Source: Candidatus Methanomethylophilaceae archaeon
GTDB taxonomy: Archaea > Thermoplasmatota > Thermoplasmata > Methanomassiliicoccales > Methanomethylophilaceae
Assembly (NCBI GenBank): GCA_017461225.1
Contig: JAFTYV010000008.1
Location: 16,013 to 80,012 of the forward strand
Direction of reading: 5' to 3'
Length of the DNA: 64,000 nt
Numbering within the stretch: position 1 is the stretch's first letter; every line of letters starts with the position of its first letter. The notes beneath the pieces were generated by a model. The model saw only the letters and a list, made by a program, of their open reading frames with translations. It made no database searches and was not told the DNA's origin. This document shows, piece after piece, positions 43,526 through 54,288 of the stretch. Made by a program: the position numbers and the translations under genes.

Positions 43526-44311
43526 TCACAACAACGGTTCCCAGTACACCATCCTCATCGAGTTCTGCGCCCTGTAATGGACCACGTCCCCGTCGACGGA
43601 GGGTTCCAGAACCTTGCGTACGGCATCTTCCACGCCCTCCGTGCGGCCCATGGCCGCGAACGAGGACAGCTCCCGGGCCACCAGGTCCTCCACGGGGATG
43701 TCGGCCTCGACGACCGTGTGGAACACCTCCTCCACGGCGGCCCTTCCGTTGGAGGAGAGCCACTCCATGGCCGGGGACCGGAGCCTGGCGCCGTATCCGT
43801 AGTCCTTCCCCAGGCGTTTCCAGACATCGGCGTGAAGGTCGTCCCCGTGGTTCTCCACCCAGGAGACCAGCACGCACCAGTGCCTCGAAGCGGTCTCCAT
43901 CCTGACGATGGATGCGGGGGAACCCGTTCCGGGACAGAGCGTGGCGATGCAGGTGTCGTACGCCTTCTCCGACGACACGTCGTTCCAGTCCATGTCGAGG
44001 CGGACGAGGTTGTGTACTCCCGCATCGGATGCCAGCGCGGTCAGGCGGTCGAGCATGCGGGGAGAGGTGTCGAGGCACGTCAGCCTCCCCACACGGGGTG
44101 CTATGCCCAGTGAGTACGTCCCGGGGCCGGAACCGATCTCGAGGACATCGTCGGTCGGACCGAGGACACCCAGTTCGACCAGGCGTTCGACTATGCGTAC
44201 GGGGATGTCCCCCTGCTGGAATCCGGAGTACCGGTCGGAGTACTCGTCCCAGAAACGCAGTCCCTGTTCGTAAGAGAGCCCCTCCCCCTGGAATGGATGT
44301 ATGTCAGACAT
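43526..44311 (-). CDS. Class I SAM-dependent methyltransferase, last gene of the ABC importer operon
   Basis: 261 residues. SAM-binding motif I is VLEIGSGPGTYSLGIA, followed by the acidic loop LTCLDTSPRM and LDMDWND. The C-terminal half has no recognised substrate-binding domain. It follows the ABC ATPase gene by 6 bp and is clearly in the same transcription unit. Such a methyltransferase beside a FecBCD/BtuCDF-type importer is known in methanogens, so a role in modifying the imported tetrapyrrole or siderophore is a reasonable guess. The substrate is not shown by the sequence. Confidence 0.82.
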   Translation of the reverse strand: MSDIHPFQGEGLSYEQGLRFWDEYSDRYSGFQQGDIPVRIVERLVELGVLGPTDDVLEIGSGPGTYSLGIAPRVGRLTCLDTSPRMLDRLTALASDAGVHNLVRLDMDWNDVSSEKAYDTCIATLCPGTGSPASIVRMETASRHWCVLVSWVENHGDDLHADVWKRLGKDYGYGARLRSPAMEWLSSNGRAAVEEVFHTVVEADIPVEDLVARELSSFAAMGRTEGVEDAVRKVLEPSVDGDVVHYRAQNSMRMVYWEPLL

Positions 44312-44317
44312 TGTTTG

Positions 44318-45148
44318 TCACCTCAGTCCATGAACTTCATGCGAATGGCTGTATCCGTCGTGGGTGTGGTGGTAGTGGGCGAGTTCGGCGGGGAACGTGT
44401 GCGGGATGACGAACGGACGGCCCTTGTGGACGATGACATCGGAATCGATCCCGTACACGTCTCTGATGAGTTCCTCCGTGATGATCTCCGCGTCCCCGTA
44501 CGCCCTCACGCGGCCGTCCTTGATGAATATGAACATGTCCGAGTAGTGGACGGCCAGGTTGATGTCGTGCATGGTCATGATCGTGCACATGCCGCGTGAG
44601 ACCACGGCGTGCAGGATGGAGTGCATGGTGGTGTGCTGGTTCGAGATGTCCAGGTTGTTGGTGGGCTCATCGAGGACCAGGATGTCGGGTTCCTGGGCCA
44701 TCGCACGGGCGATCTGGACCTTCTGGTACTCGCCACCGCTGATCTCGTCCGCGTAACGCATGGCCAGGTGCTCCAATCCGAGGGATCTCAGGACCTCCCA
44801 TGTGATGTCGACGTCCCTGTTCGACATGCCCAGTCCCATGTGCGGTCTCCTGCCGATGAGGACGGTGTCGAACACCGTGGACCTCACCGGAGGGCTGCGC
44901 TGGGGTACGTATCCGACATGTTTCGCCAGGTCCTTCCCGGACAGTGCGAGGATATCCGTGCCGTCTATGGAGACCGATCCCGACTGGGGTCTGTGGAGGT
45001 TGCACAGGCAACGCAGGAGCGTGGTCTTGCCGACCCCGTTCGGTCCCAGGATGGACACGATGCTGTTGCCCCCGACTTCGAACGAGATGTCGTCCAGGAT
45101 CCTCCTGCCGCCGTAGGAGAACGACAGGCCGTCGACCTTCAGAATCAT
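44318..45148 (-). CDS. ABC importer ATP-binding protein (FecE/BtuD type) with His-rich tail
   Basis: 276 residues. Walker A GPNGVGKTTL, signature EISGGEYQKVQIARAM, Walker B ILVLDEPTNNLD and the H-loop TMHDINLAVHY are all intact. The last about 25 residues carry a histidine cluster (HYHHTHDGYSHSHEVHG), beyond the usual end of the family, which may bind a transition metal. ATG 45148 overlaps the permease stop (ATGA). Substrate: iron complex or corrinoid by family; the His tail hints at metal sensing (inference). Confidence 0.93.
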   Translation of the reverse strand: MILKVDGLSFSYGGRRILDDISFEVGGNSIVSILGPNGVGKTTLLRCLCNLHRPQSGSVSIDGTDILALSGKDLAKHVGYVPQRSPPVRSTVFDTVLIGRRPHMGLGMSNRDVDITWEVLRSLGLEHLAMRYADEISGGEYQKVQIARAMAQEPDILVLDEPTNNLDISNQHTTMHSILHAVVSRGMCTIMTMHDINLAVHYSDMFIFIKDGRVRAYGDAEIITEELIRDVYGIDSDVIVHKGRPFVIPHTFPAELAHYHHTHDGYSHSHEVHGLR

Positions 45149-46233
45149 GCCGTCGCCCCCTTCCTGCGGTACCCCTTCACCAACAGGTACAGGAACAGGG
45201 GCCCTCCCAGGAACGATGTGATTATGCCCACGGGCAGCACGAACGGCAGGAGGGTCTGACCGACACAGTCCGAGATCAGGAGGATGATGGCACCCAACAG
45301 CATGGATCCGGGGAGCAGGTACCTGTGGTCGTTGCCCATGGCCAGACGTATCATGTGCGGCCCCAGCAGTCCGATGAACGCGATCACTCCCATGAAGGAT
45401 ACGATGACCGATGTCACCAGTGCGGACAGCAGCAGGGAGACCAATCTGAGGGACTGTACATCGATGCCGAGGGACTGGGCGACCTCCGCCCCGCTCTCCA
45501 GTGCGTTGAAGTCCCACCTCTTCCATATGAAGAACGCGGATGCGATCAGGACGACCGCCGCCACGATGGTCAGTTCCTCCCATCCGGCTTTCCCAAGGGA
45601 TCCGAACTGCCAGAACACTATCATGGACAGGGCGGTGTCGTTGAATATGTACTGCAGGGCACTGATCCCCGCCGAGAATATCGAACTGATCGCGACCCCG
45701 GCTAGGACCATGGTCTCCGCGGACACCGTGGTGAGTTTGACGAGTGCTATGATCACACCCGTCGCGATCATCGACCACAGGAAGGCGCAGATGGTGATGA
45801 AGTAGGGGTTCGTGAAGGACACGGATGCACTGCTCTGGCCGACGATCGCCCCTCCCCCGAGGACGATCCCCAGGGCCGCTCCGAACGCCGCTGCATTGGA
45901 GATCCCCAGGGTGTACGGCGAACCGAGCGGGTTCCTCAGGACGCACTGCATCACCGTTCCAGCGATACCCAGTCCGAAACCGGCCAGGATCCCGCAGGCT
46001 ATCCTCGGGAGGTACAGGTTCCAGATCAGGATCACATCCGATGCGTCGTTGGCAGGGTTGTCCCTGTCGATCAGAATCCTCACTATGTCCGGGATGGGGA
46101 TGGAGCCCACGTCCAACTTCAGAGTGGTGATGGCGGAGACGATCATTATCGCCGCCAACGTCACCAGTGCAGCTGTCCTCCTGCGGTTGTATCTGCTGTA
46201 GCTGTCCCTGTCGTGGTCCTCGTGATCGGTCAT
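45145..46233 (-). CDS. ABC importer permease (FecCD/BtuC type)
   Basis: 362 residues with about ten membrane helices. FecCD family motifs are visible: LPRIACGILAGFGLGIAGTV, RNPLGSPYTLGISNAAAFGA, FIGLLGPHMIRL and GRPLF-like GGPLFLYLL near the end. The N-terminal cytoplasmic stretch is charged and His/Asp-rich (MTDHEDHDRDS). It lies between the solute-binding protein (16 bp upstream) and the ATPase (4-bp overlap). Confidence 0.93.
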   Translation of the reverse strand: MTDHEDHDRDSYSRYNRRRTAALVTLAAIMIVSAITTLKLDVGSIPIPDIVRILIDRDNPANDASDVILIWNLYLPRIACGILAGFGLGIAGTVMQCVLRNPLGSPYTLGISNAAAFGAALGIVLGGGAIVGQSSASVSFTNPYFITICAFLWSMIATGVIIALVKLTTVSAETMVLAGVAISSIFSAGISALQYIFNDTALSMIVFWQFGSLGKAGWEELTIVAAVVLIASAFFIWKRWDFNALESGAEVAQSLGIDVQSLRLVSLLLSALVTSVIVSFMGVIAFIGLLGPHMIRLAMGNDHRYLLPGSMLLGAIILLISDCVGQTLLPFVLPVGIITSFLGGPLFLYLLVKGYRRKGATA

Positions 46234-46249
46234 GGGCTGTGTCCCCGTT

Positions 46250-47476
46250 TCAAAGGTATGTTATCCCGTTCTCGTCGACGCTGATCTCGCCGTGGATCGG
46301 GTTCCCGCGTCTCTCCTCGTAGAGGCGGTTCATGTCCTCGTACACGGACGAATCCGCCGCAGGGGGAACGTTGGATGCGGTCTCGTTGCGGAGGGAGTCC
46401 GAAGTTCCGAGGAATCCCTCGTAGATCTTGTCGGCCTTCTCCTCGAACTCATCGTCCGAAATCAGTCCGTATGCATCGCGCAGTATCTGATAGGCTCCCA
46501 CGAGGACGTTCTCGTAGTTCATCCCCGTCCAGATGTACGGGCAGGCTATGTACGCCTCATGGCCCTTGAACAGTTCCATTATGCCCCGGTCCGTGTTGGT
46601 GGTGCATGTGTAGATCCCCGTCGCGTCCATGAAGAGTATCGTGTCATCCTCGATGTTGTTCTTTATCGTTGTCGCGGAGTACGTCCCGACGTGGCTGTAC
46701 TGGTCGACATCCCCTGAGGCATCGGCCATTATGTTTGTTATCCCCGCCAGTTCGAAGGGCATGTAGTACGACATCGAGGAGTCCATGCCATGGGCCCCGT
46801 TGTATGCGAGGGAGCATATGAATCCCGTGCGTCTGTCGGTGATCTTGTCGCGGATGCTCAGGATATCATCCACAGTCTCGTCTATGAGGGATTTCAGGGC
46901 CTCGCCACGTTCCTCCATGCCGAGGACCATGGACATCTTGTCGATCTGTCTGACGAGGTCCGTCGTCATCTCGAAGGTCCCGTTCTCGAGGAAGGTGTAT
47001 ATGTATCCGATGTGGAAAACGTTCAGTCCCGCCGCCCTCAGCGAGTCCATGTCGTTCTTGTGCGTGTTCTCGAACTCGGCCGGGACCACGACGAGTGAGG
47101 GGTTGAGGTCCAGGATGGTTGATGTGTCCCCAGGTGACACTTCGCAGTTCACCGATGTGAATTTCAGATCGGGGTTGTTCTCCAACGCCCGGGCCTTTCC
47201 GACGTACATGAACGCCTTGCCCATGTAGTTCGTCTTGTCGTTCAGATCCACCATGACGCACTTCTCGGATAGTCCGAAGTATGTGATCCACCTGAATGAA
47301 TCCTGACCTATCGCCACGATTCCGTTGTCCAGGTTGTCCACAGGTGTGATCTCGAATCCTGCGAAATCCTTGGATTCACCATCAACGGGCGATTCATCGT
47401 AGATAATCGCCGCACCTGCCGCGGCAAGGGCCACTAGGGCCACCACCGCGATTGCGATGACGCTGCTGCGCTCCAT
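46250..47476 (-). CDS. ABC importer solute-binding protein (iron complex/corrinoid type)
   Basis: 408 residues. An N-terminal membrane anchor or signal (SSVIAIAVVALVALAAAGAA) without a lipobox cysteine is followed by a class III periplasmic-binding fold (LNPSLVVVPAEFENT, GLNVFHIG, YENVLVGAYQILRDAYG). Ligand could be ferric siderophore, haem or cobalamin; methylotrophic methanogens need corrinoids, but this is not proven. ATG 47476 is preferred over 47494, because a TATA-like tattatta lies about 27 bp upstream. The sequence around both ATGs forms a perfect inverted repeat. Confidence 0.88.
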   Translation of the reverse strand: MERSSVIAIAVVALVALAAAGAAIIYDESPVDGESKDFAGFEITPVDNLDNGIVAIGQDSFRWITYFGLSEKCVMVDLNDKTNYMGKAFMYVGKARALENNPDLKFTSVNCEVSPGDTSTILDLNPSLVVVPAEFENTHKNDMDSLRAAGLNVFHIGYIYTFLENGTFEMTTDLVRQIDKMSMVLGMEERGEALKSLIDETVDDILSIRDKITDRRTGFICSLAYNGAHGMDSSMSYYMPFELAGITNIMADASGDVDQYSHVGTYSATTIKNNIEDDTILFMDATGIYTCTTNTDRGIMELFKGHEAYIACPYIWTGMNYENVLVGAYQILRDAYGLISDDEFEEKADKIYEGFLGTSDSLRNETASNVPPAADSSVYEDMNRLYEERRGNPIHGEISVDENGITYL

Positions 47477-47498
47477 GGGGCACGGATGCCCCATGGAG
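47471..47498. promoter_or_regulatory. Perfect 12-bp inverted repeat over the importer start codon
   Basis: CTCCATGGGGCA - CGGA - TGCCCCATGGAG. It contains both candidate ATG codons of the solute-binding protein (47476 and 47494). As DNA it could be an operator at the transcription start; if the longer transcript is made it would fold over the start codon. Confidence 0.55.
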
Positions 47499-47539
47499 TT
47501 AATAATACTAATCTCAGATTAGTAACACTATGGTGTTAC
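47499..47539. promoter_or_regulatory. Palindrome-rich control region of the ABC importer operon
   Basis: Contains the TATA-like element tattatta (minus strand, about 47502-47509), the palindrome CTAATCT-C-AGATTAG (47508-47522) directly beside it, and GTAACAC-TATG-GTGTTAC (47522-47539). The stacking of dyads next to the TATA box is what a dimeric metal- or ligand-responsive repressor would need. The cognate regulator is unknown. Confidence 0.55.
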
Positions 47540-47561
47540 GAATGTAACAACAGTATTACCG

Positions 47562-48839
47562 TCAATCCTTCCTCATGTAGGTGTTGACTATCTTGACGGC
47601 GCAGACGTCCCCGCACATGGAGCAACCCTCCTCCTTCTTGGTGCATCCGCGCTCCCTGTACCTGCGGGCCTTCTCGGGGTCGATGCACACATCGAACATG
47701 GTCTCCCAATCCAGCGCCTTCCTGGCGCGGGCCATCTTGGAATCGAGTTCCCCTCCGATGCCCCTGGACAGATCCCCGACGTGTGCGGCGATCCTCGATG
47801 CGATGACCCCCTCCTTGACATCGTCGACGTCCGGCAGGGACAGGTGCTCGGCGGGTGTGAGGTAGCAGAGGAAGTCCGCCCCGTTCTGCGCCGCGATGGC
47901 ACCCCCTATCGCACCCACGATGTGGTCGTACCCGGGCGCTATGTCCGTGACCAGGGGCCCCAGCACGTAGAACGGCGCCCCGTGGCACATGCGCTTCTGG
48001 ATCTGCATGTTCATGGGGACCTGCTCCAGCGGGACGTGCCCCGGCCCCTCGACCATGCACTGGACCCCCGCCTCGCGGGCCCTCTGGACCAGGTGCCCGA
48101 GGGTCATGAGCTCCGTGATCTGCGCCTGGTCCGACGCGTCGTCTATGCACCCCGGTCTGAAGCCGTCGCTGAGGGACAGTGTGAACTCGTACTTCCTCGC
48201 CATCTCCAGCAGGTAGTCGAAGTTCCTGTAGAGCGGGTTCTCCTCCTCGTTGTGGAGGATCCACGCCGTCAGGAAGGAACCTCCCCTGGAGACGACGTCC
48301 ATGGTCCTGCCGGACCTTCTCAGCCATCCGACGCTCTCGCGTGTGATGCCGCAGTGGACGGTCATGAAGTCCATCCCGTCCTTCGCGTGTCTCTCTATGC
48401 CGTTGAATATGTCGTCCTCGGTCATCTCCACGACGGCGTTCCTCCTCGCCGCCATGAGTCCCGTCTGGTAGATCGGGACGGAACCCATCATCACGGGGCA
48501 CTCGGCCAGGAGCCTCGCCCTTATGGCGTCTATGTCCCCTCCGGTGCTGAGGTCCATGACCGCGTCGGCGCCGTATCTCATGGCGACCCTGAGCTTCTCC
48601 AGTTCCGAGTCCAGGTCCACTATGTCGCGGGACGTCCCCAGGTTGACGTTGATCTTGACCGAGAGCCCCTCTCCGATAGCCGCGGGTTCGGCGTCGTGCA
48701 CCGGGTTGTGGGGTGCGCAGATGCGGCCGGCGGCGATGCCGTTGCGGATGAACTCGGGGCTGACGCCCTCCTTCTCCGCGATCCTCTTCATAAGCGGGGT
48801 TACGACTCCCCTCCTGGCCTCTTCCATAATGGTGCTCAT
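47562..48839 (-). CDS. thiC: Phosphomethylpyrimidine synthase ThiC
   Basis: 425 residues. Radical SAM enzyme turning aminoimidazole ribotide into HMP phosphate for thiamine. The C-terminal cluster motif CSMCGDVC (CxxCxxxxC type) is present, with MDLSTGGD, MGSVPIYQ, MTVHCGIT, GGSFLTAWI, DGFRPGCIDDA and VEGPGHVPL as core blocks. ATG 48839 (MSTIMEEARRG) is used; longer versions are not family-like. A ccttatct-type TATA lies about 30-40 bp upstream. No TPP riboswitch consensus is visible in the short leader. Confidence 0.96.
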   Translation of the reverse strand: MSTIMEEARRGVVTPLMKRIAEKEGVSPEFIRNGIAAGRICAPHNPVHDAEPAAIGEGLSVKINVNLGTSRDIVDLDSELEKLRVAMRYGADAVMDLSTGGDIDAIRARLLAECPVMMGSVPIYQTGLMAARRNAVVEMTEDDIFNGIERHAKDGMDFMTVHCGITRESVGWLRRSGRTMDVVSRGGSFLTAWILHNEEENPLYRNFDYLLEMARKYEFTLSLSDGFRPGCIDDASDQAQITELMTLGHLVQRAREAGVQCMVEGPGHVPLEQVPMNMQIQKRMCHGAPFYVLGPLVTDIAPGYDHIVGAIGGAIAAQNGADFLCYLTPAEHLSLPDVDDVKEGVIASRIAAHVGDLSRGIGGELDSKMARARKALDWETMFDVCIDPEKARRYRERGCTKKEEGCSMCGDVCAVKIVNTYMRKD

Positions 48840-48898
48840 GGGATATCGTCGGGGATTCGCCGTACACAGTAGATAAGGTTTGGCAATCTTCACGCGCA

Positions 48899-50869
<1,971 letters not shown>

Positions 50870-50873
50870 TAAC

Positions 50874-53348
50874 ATGGACGGAGAGAAGAAGCTCATAATG
50901 CAGACCATCGAGAACGAGATGCAGCGTTCGTACATCGACTACTCGATGAGCGTCATCGTCGGACGTGCACTCCCCGATGTGCGCGACGGACTGAAGCCCG
51001 TCCACAGGAAGATCCTCTACGCCATGGACAACCTGAGCCTCACCTACAACCGCCCCCACAAGAAGTCGGCGACCGTGGTGGGAGAGGTCCTCGGTAAGTA
51101 CCATCCCCACGGGGACATCACCGCCTACGAGGCGATGGTCAGGATGGCCCAGCCGTTCTCCCTGAGGTACCCCCTCGTCGACGGACAGGGTAACTTTGGA
51201 TCGGTGGACGGCGACAGCGCGGCGGCGATGCGTTACACCGAGACCAGGATGTCCAAGATGGCGAGCGACCTGCTCGCTGACCTGGACAAGGACACCGTGG
51301 ACATGATGGACAACTACGACGGTTCCCTCAAGGAGCCCGTGGTCCTGCCCTCCAAGTTCCCAAACCTCCTCGTGAACGGTTCCGACGGTATCGCCGTCGG
51401 AATGGCCACGAAGATGCCCCCGCACAACCTCAGGGAGGTCTGCGGGGCGATCGCCCACACCATCGACAACCCGGAGGCCACGACCGAGGAGCTGATGCAG
51501 TTCGTCAAGGGGCCCGACTTCCCGACCGGAGGCACCATCTACGGCCTCGGCGGCATCAGGTCCGCGTACGAGACCGGACGCGGCAGGCTCAAGGTCAGGG
51601 CGAACACCCACTTCGAGGAGATGGGCAACGGCAAGGAGCGCATCATCGTCGACGAGATCCCCTACCAGGTCAACAAGGCGATGCTGATCCAGCAGATCGC
51701 CGAGAGGGTCAAGAACAAGGAGATCGAGGGTATAACCGACCTCAGGGACGAGTCCGACAGGCATGGTATGCGCATCGTCATCGAGCTCCACAAGGATGCC
51801 ATACCCAACGTCGTCCTGGAGAACCTGTTCAAGAAGACCAACATGGAGGTGACGTACGGCGTCATCAACATCGCCCTCGTCAACAACAGGCCCGAGGTGC
51901 TCAGCCTGAAGGCCCTCATCAGCCACTACATAGACCACAGGAGGGACGTCGTCCTCCGCAGGACGGGCTACGACCTCGCGCAGGCGGAGAGGAGGTTCCA
52001 CATCCTCGAGGGTCTGATGAAGGCCATAAACATGCTCGACGACACCATCGCGCTCATCCGCGGCTCCAAGAACGCGGAGGAGGCGAACGAGGGCCTCAGG
52101 GACCTCCTGGGCATCGACGAGGACCAGGCCAAGGCCATCCTCGACATGAGGCTCCAGAAGCTAACGGGCCTCGAGCTGAACTCCATCAAGCAGGAGTACG
52201 ACGACCTGGTCGTCCTCATGGAGGACCTCAGGGACATCCTCGCCAACGACTCCAGGGTCAGGACCATCATCAAGGACGAGCTCACGCAGATGTCCGACAC
52301 CTACGGCGACGACCGCCGCACCGTGATCGACCCCAACGCCATCGACACGGACGAGGAGGACCTGATCCCCCGCGAGCAGGTGGTCATCACCATCTCCGCT
52401 GACAACTACATCAAGAGGATCCCCCTCAGCACGTACAGGCAGCAGTCCCGCGGCGGTGTCGGTCTGACGGCCATGCAGACCAAGGAGGAGGATCACGTCG
52501 CATCCATGTTCGTCACGTCCTCCCACGACTACGTGATGTTCATCACCAACAAGGGCAGGCTCCACTGGCTCAAGGGGTACAGGATCCCCGAGGGCAGCAG
52601 GCAGTCCAAGGGCAAGCCGGTCGTCAACCTCATCCCCGACATGGAGGAGGGGGAGAGGGTCGTCAACACCATCTGCTCCCCGGACTTCCCGGAGGACGAG
52701 TACATGGTGTTCTGCACCAGGAGGGGTCTGTTCAAGAAGACCAGCCTGTCCGCCTACGGCAACGTCAGGTCCAGGGGCATCAAGGCGATCAAGCTCGAGG
52801 ACGACGACGAGCTCATCGAGACGTGCATAACCCACGGGGACGAGCAGATCATCATAGCATCCAGCGGCGGACTCGCCGTCAGGTTCGACGAGAGGGACGC
52901 ACGCCCCATGGGAAGGGACACCAGGGGTGTCAAGGGCATGACCCTGAACGAGGGCGACCATGTGGTCTCCATGGCGGTCGTGTCCCCGGGCGACAGGCTT
53001 CTCACGGTCTGCGAGAACGGTTACGGGAAGATCTCCGAGGTCGACGACTACCGCCTCACCCACCGCGGCGGCAAGGGTGTCATCACCATCAAGACCGACG
53101 AGCGCAACGGCAACGTGGTCGGTGTCAGGAAGGTCAACCCCGGCGACCAGCTCATGCTGACCTCCCGCAGCGGCAAGATCATCCGCATGGACACCGACGA
53201 GATCCGCGAGACCGGACGCAACGCCAAGGGCGTCAGGGTCATGGACCTCCGCAACGACGACAAGATCACCGCCGTCGAGCCCGTGATGACCGAGGCCCAG
53301 GAGCAGGAGATGTCGGCGGAAAACGCCGAAACGCTCCCCGAGCAGTGA
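50874..53348 (+). CDS. gyrA: DNA gyrase subunit A
   Basis: 824 residues. Cleavage and wrapping subunit. The catalytic tyrosine is Tyr121 in [13 protein letters not shown] (position 122 in E. coli). The N-terminal [20 protein letters not shown] and KYHPHGD blocks are intact. The C-terminal beta-pinwheel has six repeats of the GyrA-box type ([19 protein letters not shown], [19 protein letters not shown]). The start is ATG 50874, and its C-terminal tail is acidic. It forms an operon with gyrB and ends before a strong hairpin. Confidence 0.97.
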   Translation: MDGEKKLIMQTIENEMQRSYIDYSMSVIVGRALPDVRDGLKPVHRKILYAMDNLSLTYNRPHKKSATVVGEVLGKYHPHGDITAYEAMVRMAQPFSLRYPLVDGQGNFGSVDGDSAAAMRYTETRMSKMASDLLADLDKDTVDMMDNYDGSLKEPVVLPSKFPNLLVNGSDGIAVGMATKMPPHNLREVCGAIAHTIDNPEATTEELMQFVKGPDFPTGGTIYGLGGIRSAYETGRGRLKVRANTHFEEMGNGKERIIVDEIPYQVNKAMLIQQIAERVKNKEIEGITDLRDESDRHGMRIVIELHKDAIPNVVLENLFKKTNMEVTYGVINIALVNNRPEVLSLKALISHYIDHRRDVVLRRTGYDLAQAERRFHILEGLMKAINMLDDTIALIRGSKNAEEANEGLRDLLGIDEDQAKAILDMRLQKLTGLELNSIKQEYDDLVVLMEDLRDILANDSRVRTIIKDELTQMSDTYGDDRRTVIDPNAIDTDEEDLIPREQVVITISADNYIKRIPLSTYRQQSRGGVGLTAMQTKEEDHVASMFVTSSHDYVMFITNKGRLHWLKGYRIPEGSRQSKGKPVVNLIPDMEEGERVVNTICSPDFPEDEYMVFCTRRGLFKKTSLSAYGNVRSRGIKAIKLEDDDELIETCITHGDEQIIIASSGGLAVRFDERDARPMGRDTRGVKGMTLNEGDHVVSMAVVSPGDRLLTVCENGYGKISEVDDYRLTHRGGKGVITIKTDERNGNVVGVRKVNPGDQLMLTSRSGKIIRMDTDEIRETGRNAKGVRVMDLRNDDKITAVEPVMTEAQEQEMSAENAETLPEQ

Positions 53349-53355
53349 AACCAGT

Positions 53356-53377
53356 GGTCCGGGGGTTCCCCCGGACC
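53356..53377 (+). terminator. gyrBA terminator hairpin
   Basis: GGTCCGGGGG - TT - CCCCCGGACC, a perfect 10-bp stem, 7 bp after the gyrA stop and upstream of the tRNA-Phe promoter (ctttataac at about 53393). Confidence 0.65.
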
Positions 53378-53427
53378 CTTCCCCGATGAAAAACTTTATA
53401 ACACAAATGCCCATAGGGGGGAATCAC

Positions 53428-53503
53428 GCCGTGGTAACTCAGTTGGGAGAGTGCAAGACTGAAGATCTTGAAGTCGCTGGTTCGAGCCCGGCTCACGGCA
53501 CCA
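53428..53503 (+). tRNA. tRNA-Phe (anticodon GAA)
   Basis: 76 nt. Acceptor GCCGTGG pairs with TCACGGC, the anticodon loop is CTGAAGA (GAA at 53461-53463), the T loop is TTCGAGC, and discriminator A with CCA is encoded. A TATA-like ctttataac lies about 28 bp upstream. Confidence 0.97.
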
Positions 53504-53536
53504 TGATTTCTCCTACAATCCCTCAGGGGGCATCCC

Positions 53537-53695
53537 TTGGAACCCGATAAGGTATTCATCGACATCCGTACCAGTCCGCTCACTTTGTCACAGGTCATGG
53601 TGGAGGTATCCCGTCTCCAGACGGAGTACCCGGATTACGAGATCTTCATGGACGGGGACGCTTACGCCATAGTGGGCCGTAGGAGGACGGGTTGA
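53537..53695 (+). CDS. 52-residue hypothetical protein upstream of DUF531
   Basis: Starts at a TTG with a gggggc Shine-Dalgarno and ends TGA 4 bp before the DUF531 ATG. Protein begins MEPDKVFIDIRTSPLTLSQV and ends YAIVGRRRTG. The pattern (strand, helix LTLSQVMVEVSRLQTEY, strands EIFMDGD and AYAIVGRRR) is a compact alpha/beta design with coding-like codon use. I do not recognise the family. Tight linkage to DUF531 suggests a joint function. Confidence 0.65.
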   Translation: MEPDKVFIDIRTSPLTLSQVMVEVSRLQTEYPDYEIFMDGDAYAIVGRRRTG

Positions 53696-53699
53696 TAGC

Positions 53700-54239
53700 A
53701 TGGGCAGAGGCAGGGTAACCATCGGACTGTACAACTCATACGACCAGAACTTCAGGGAGCCCCACAGGCGCACCATCGCACGTGCCGGCGACCTCGCACG
53801 CGCGTTCGACATGAACCTCGCACTGTTCGGGTTCCCGATACCCGAGGACACACGCACACCCGTCGAGGTGGCCCAGTGGATCGCGGGGACGACGTCCATC
53901 GGCGCACACGGCGGTTACTTCATGGACCTCGCGGAGAAGGGACGCTTCATGAAGTTCCCGTATCCGGACAGGGGTTTCCCCCCGCAGCTCGGCGAACCCG
54001 TGCTCACCACCAGCAAGCCCGAGCCCCAGAAGCAGATCGACCTGGACGGGCTCATGGACATGATCAACCGCGGTCAGAGCGTGCTGCTCGTCTTCGGCAT
54101 AGGTCCCCACGGGGTCCCGAAGAAGACCGCATCCATCCCCAGGTACAACATGGACATCACACCCGGCGGGTTCTCGCTGGAGACGTGCACCGCGCTCGGT
54201 GCGGTGTGCGGTGCCATAAACGCCCGCCTGACCCTCTGA
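53700..54239 (+). CDS. DUF531 family protein
   Basis: 179 residues. Archaeal DUF531, found mainly in methanogens and relatives. It opens RVTIGLYNSYDQNFREPHRR and contains LALFGFPIPEDTRTP and VLLVFGIGPHGVPKKT. The glycine-rich GIGPHG segment and the fold suggest a SPOUT-like RNA methyltransferase arrangement, which is an inference. Preceded by the 52-residue gene (4-bp gap). Confidence 0.85.
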   Translation: MGRGRVTIGLYNSYDQNFREPHRRTIARAGDLARAFDMNLALFGFPIPEDTRTPVEVAQWIAGTTSIGAHGGYFMDLAEKGRFMKFPYPDRGFPPQLGEPVLTTSKPEPQKQIDLDGLMDMINRGQSVLLVFGIGPHGVPKKTASIPRYNMDITPGGFSLETCTALGAVCGAINARLTL

Positions 54240-54265
54240 ACGGGTCGGGACGGGATGTTAGAAGT

Positions 54266-54286
54266 GGACGGGGCGGTGCCCCGTCC
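54266..54286. terminator. Hairpin between convergent DUF531 and purM
   Basis: GGACGGGGC - GGT - GCCCCGTCC, a perfect 9-bp stem in the 49-bp gap, ending 2 bp before the purM stop. Likely a shared terminator. Confidence 0.6.
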
Positions 54287-54288
54287 GA

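Noticed and set aside
43468..43905. Read-through of the nfo TAG as pyrrolysine, extending the protein to about 43905
   Set aside because: The extension would translate tRNA-Thr and the antisense of a methyltransferase gene and is low-complexity; simple termination is more likely.
48840..48880. TPP riboswitch upstream of thiC
   Set aside because: The space before the start is too short and none of the conserved TPP aptamer motifs can be seen.
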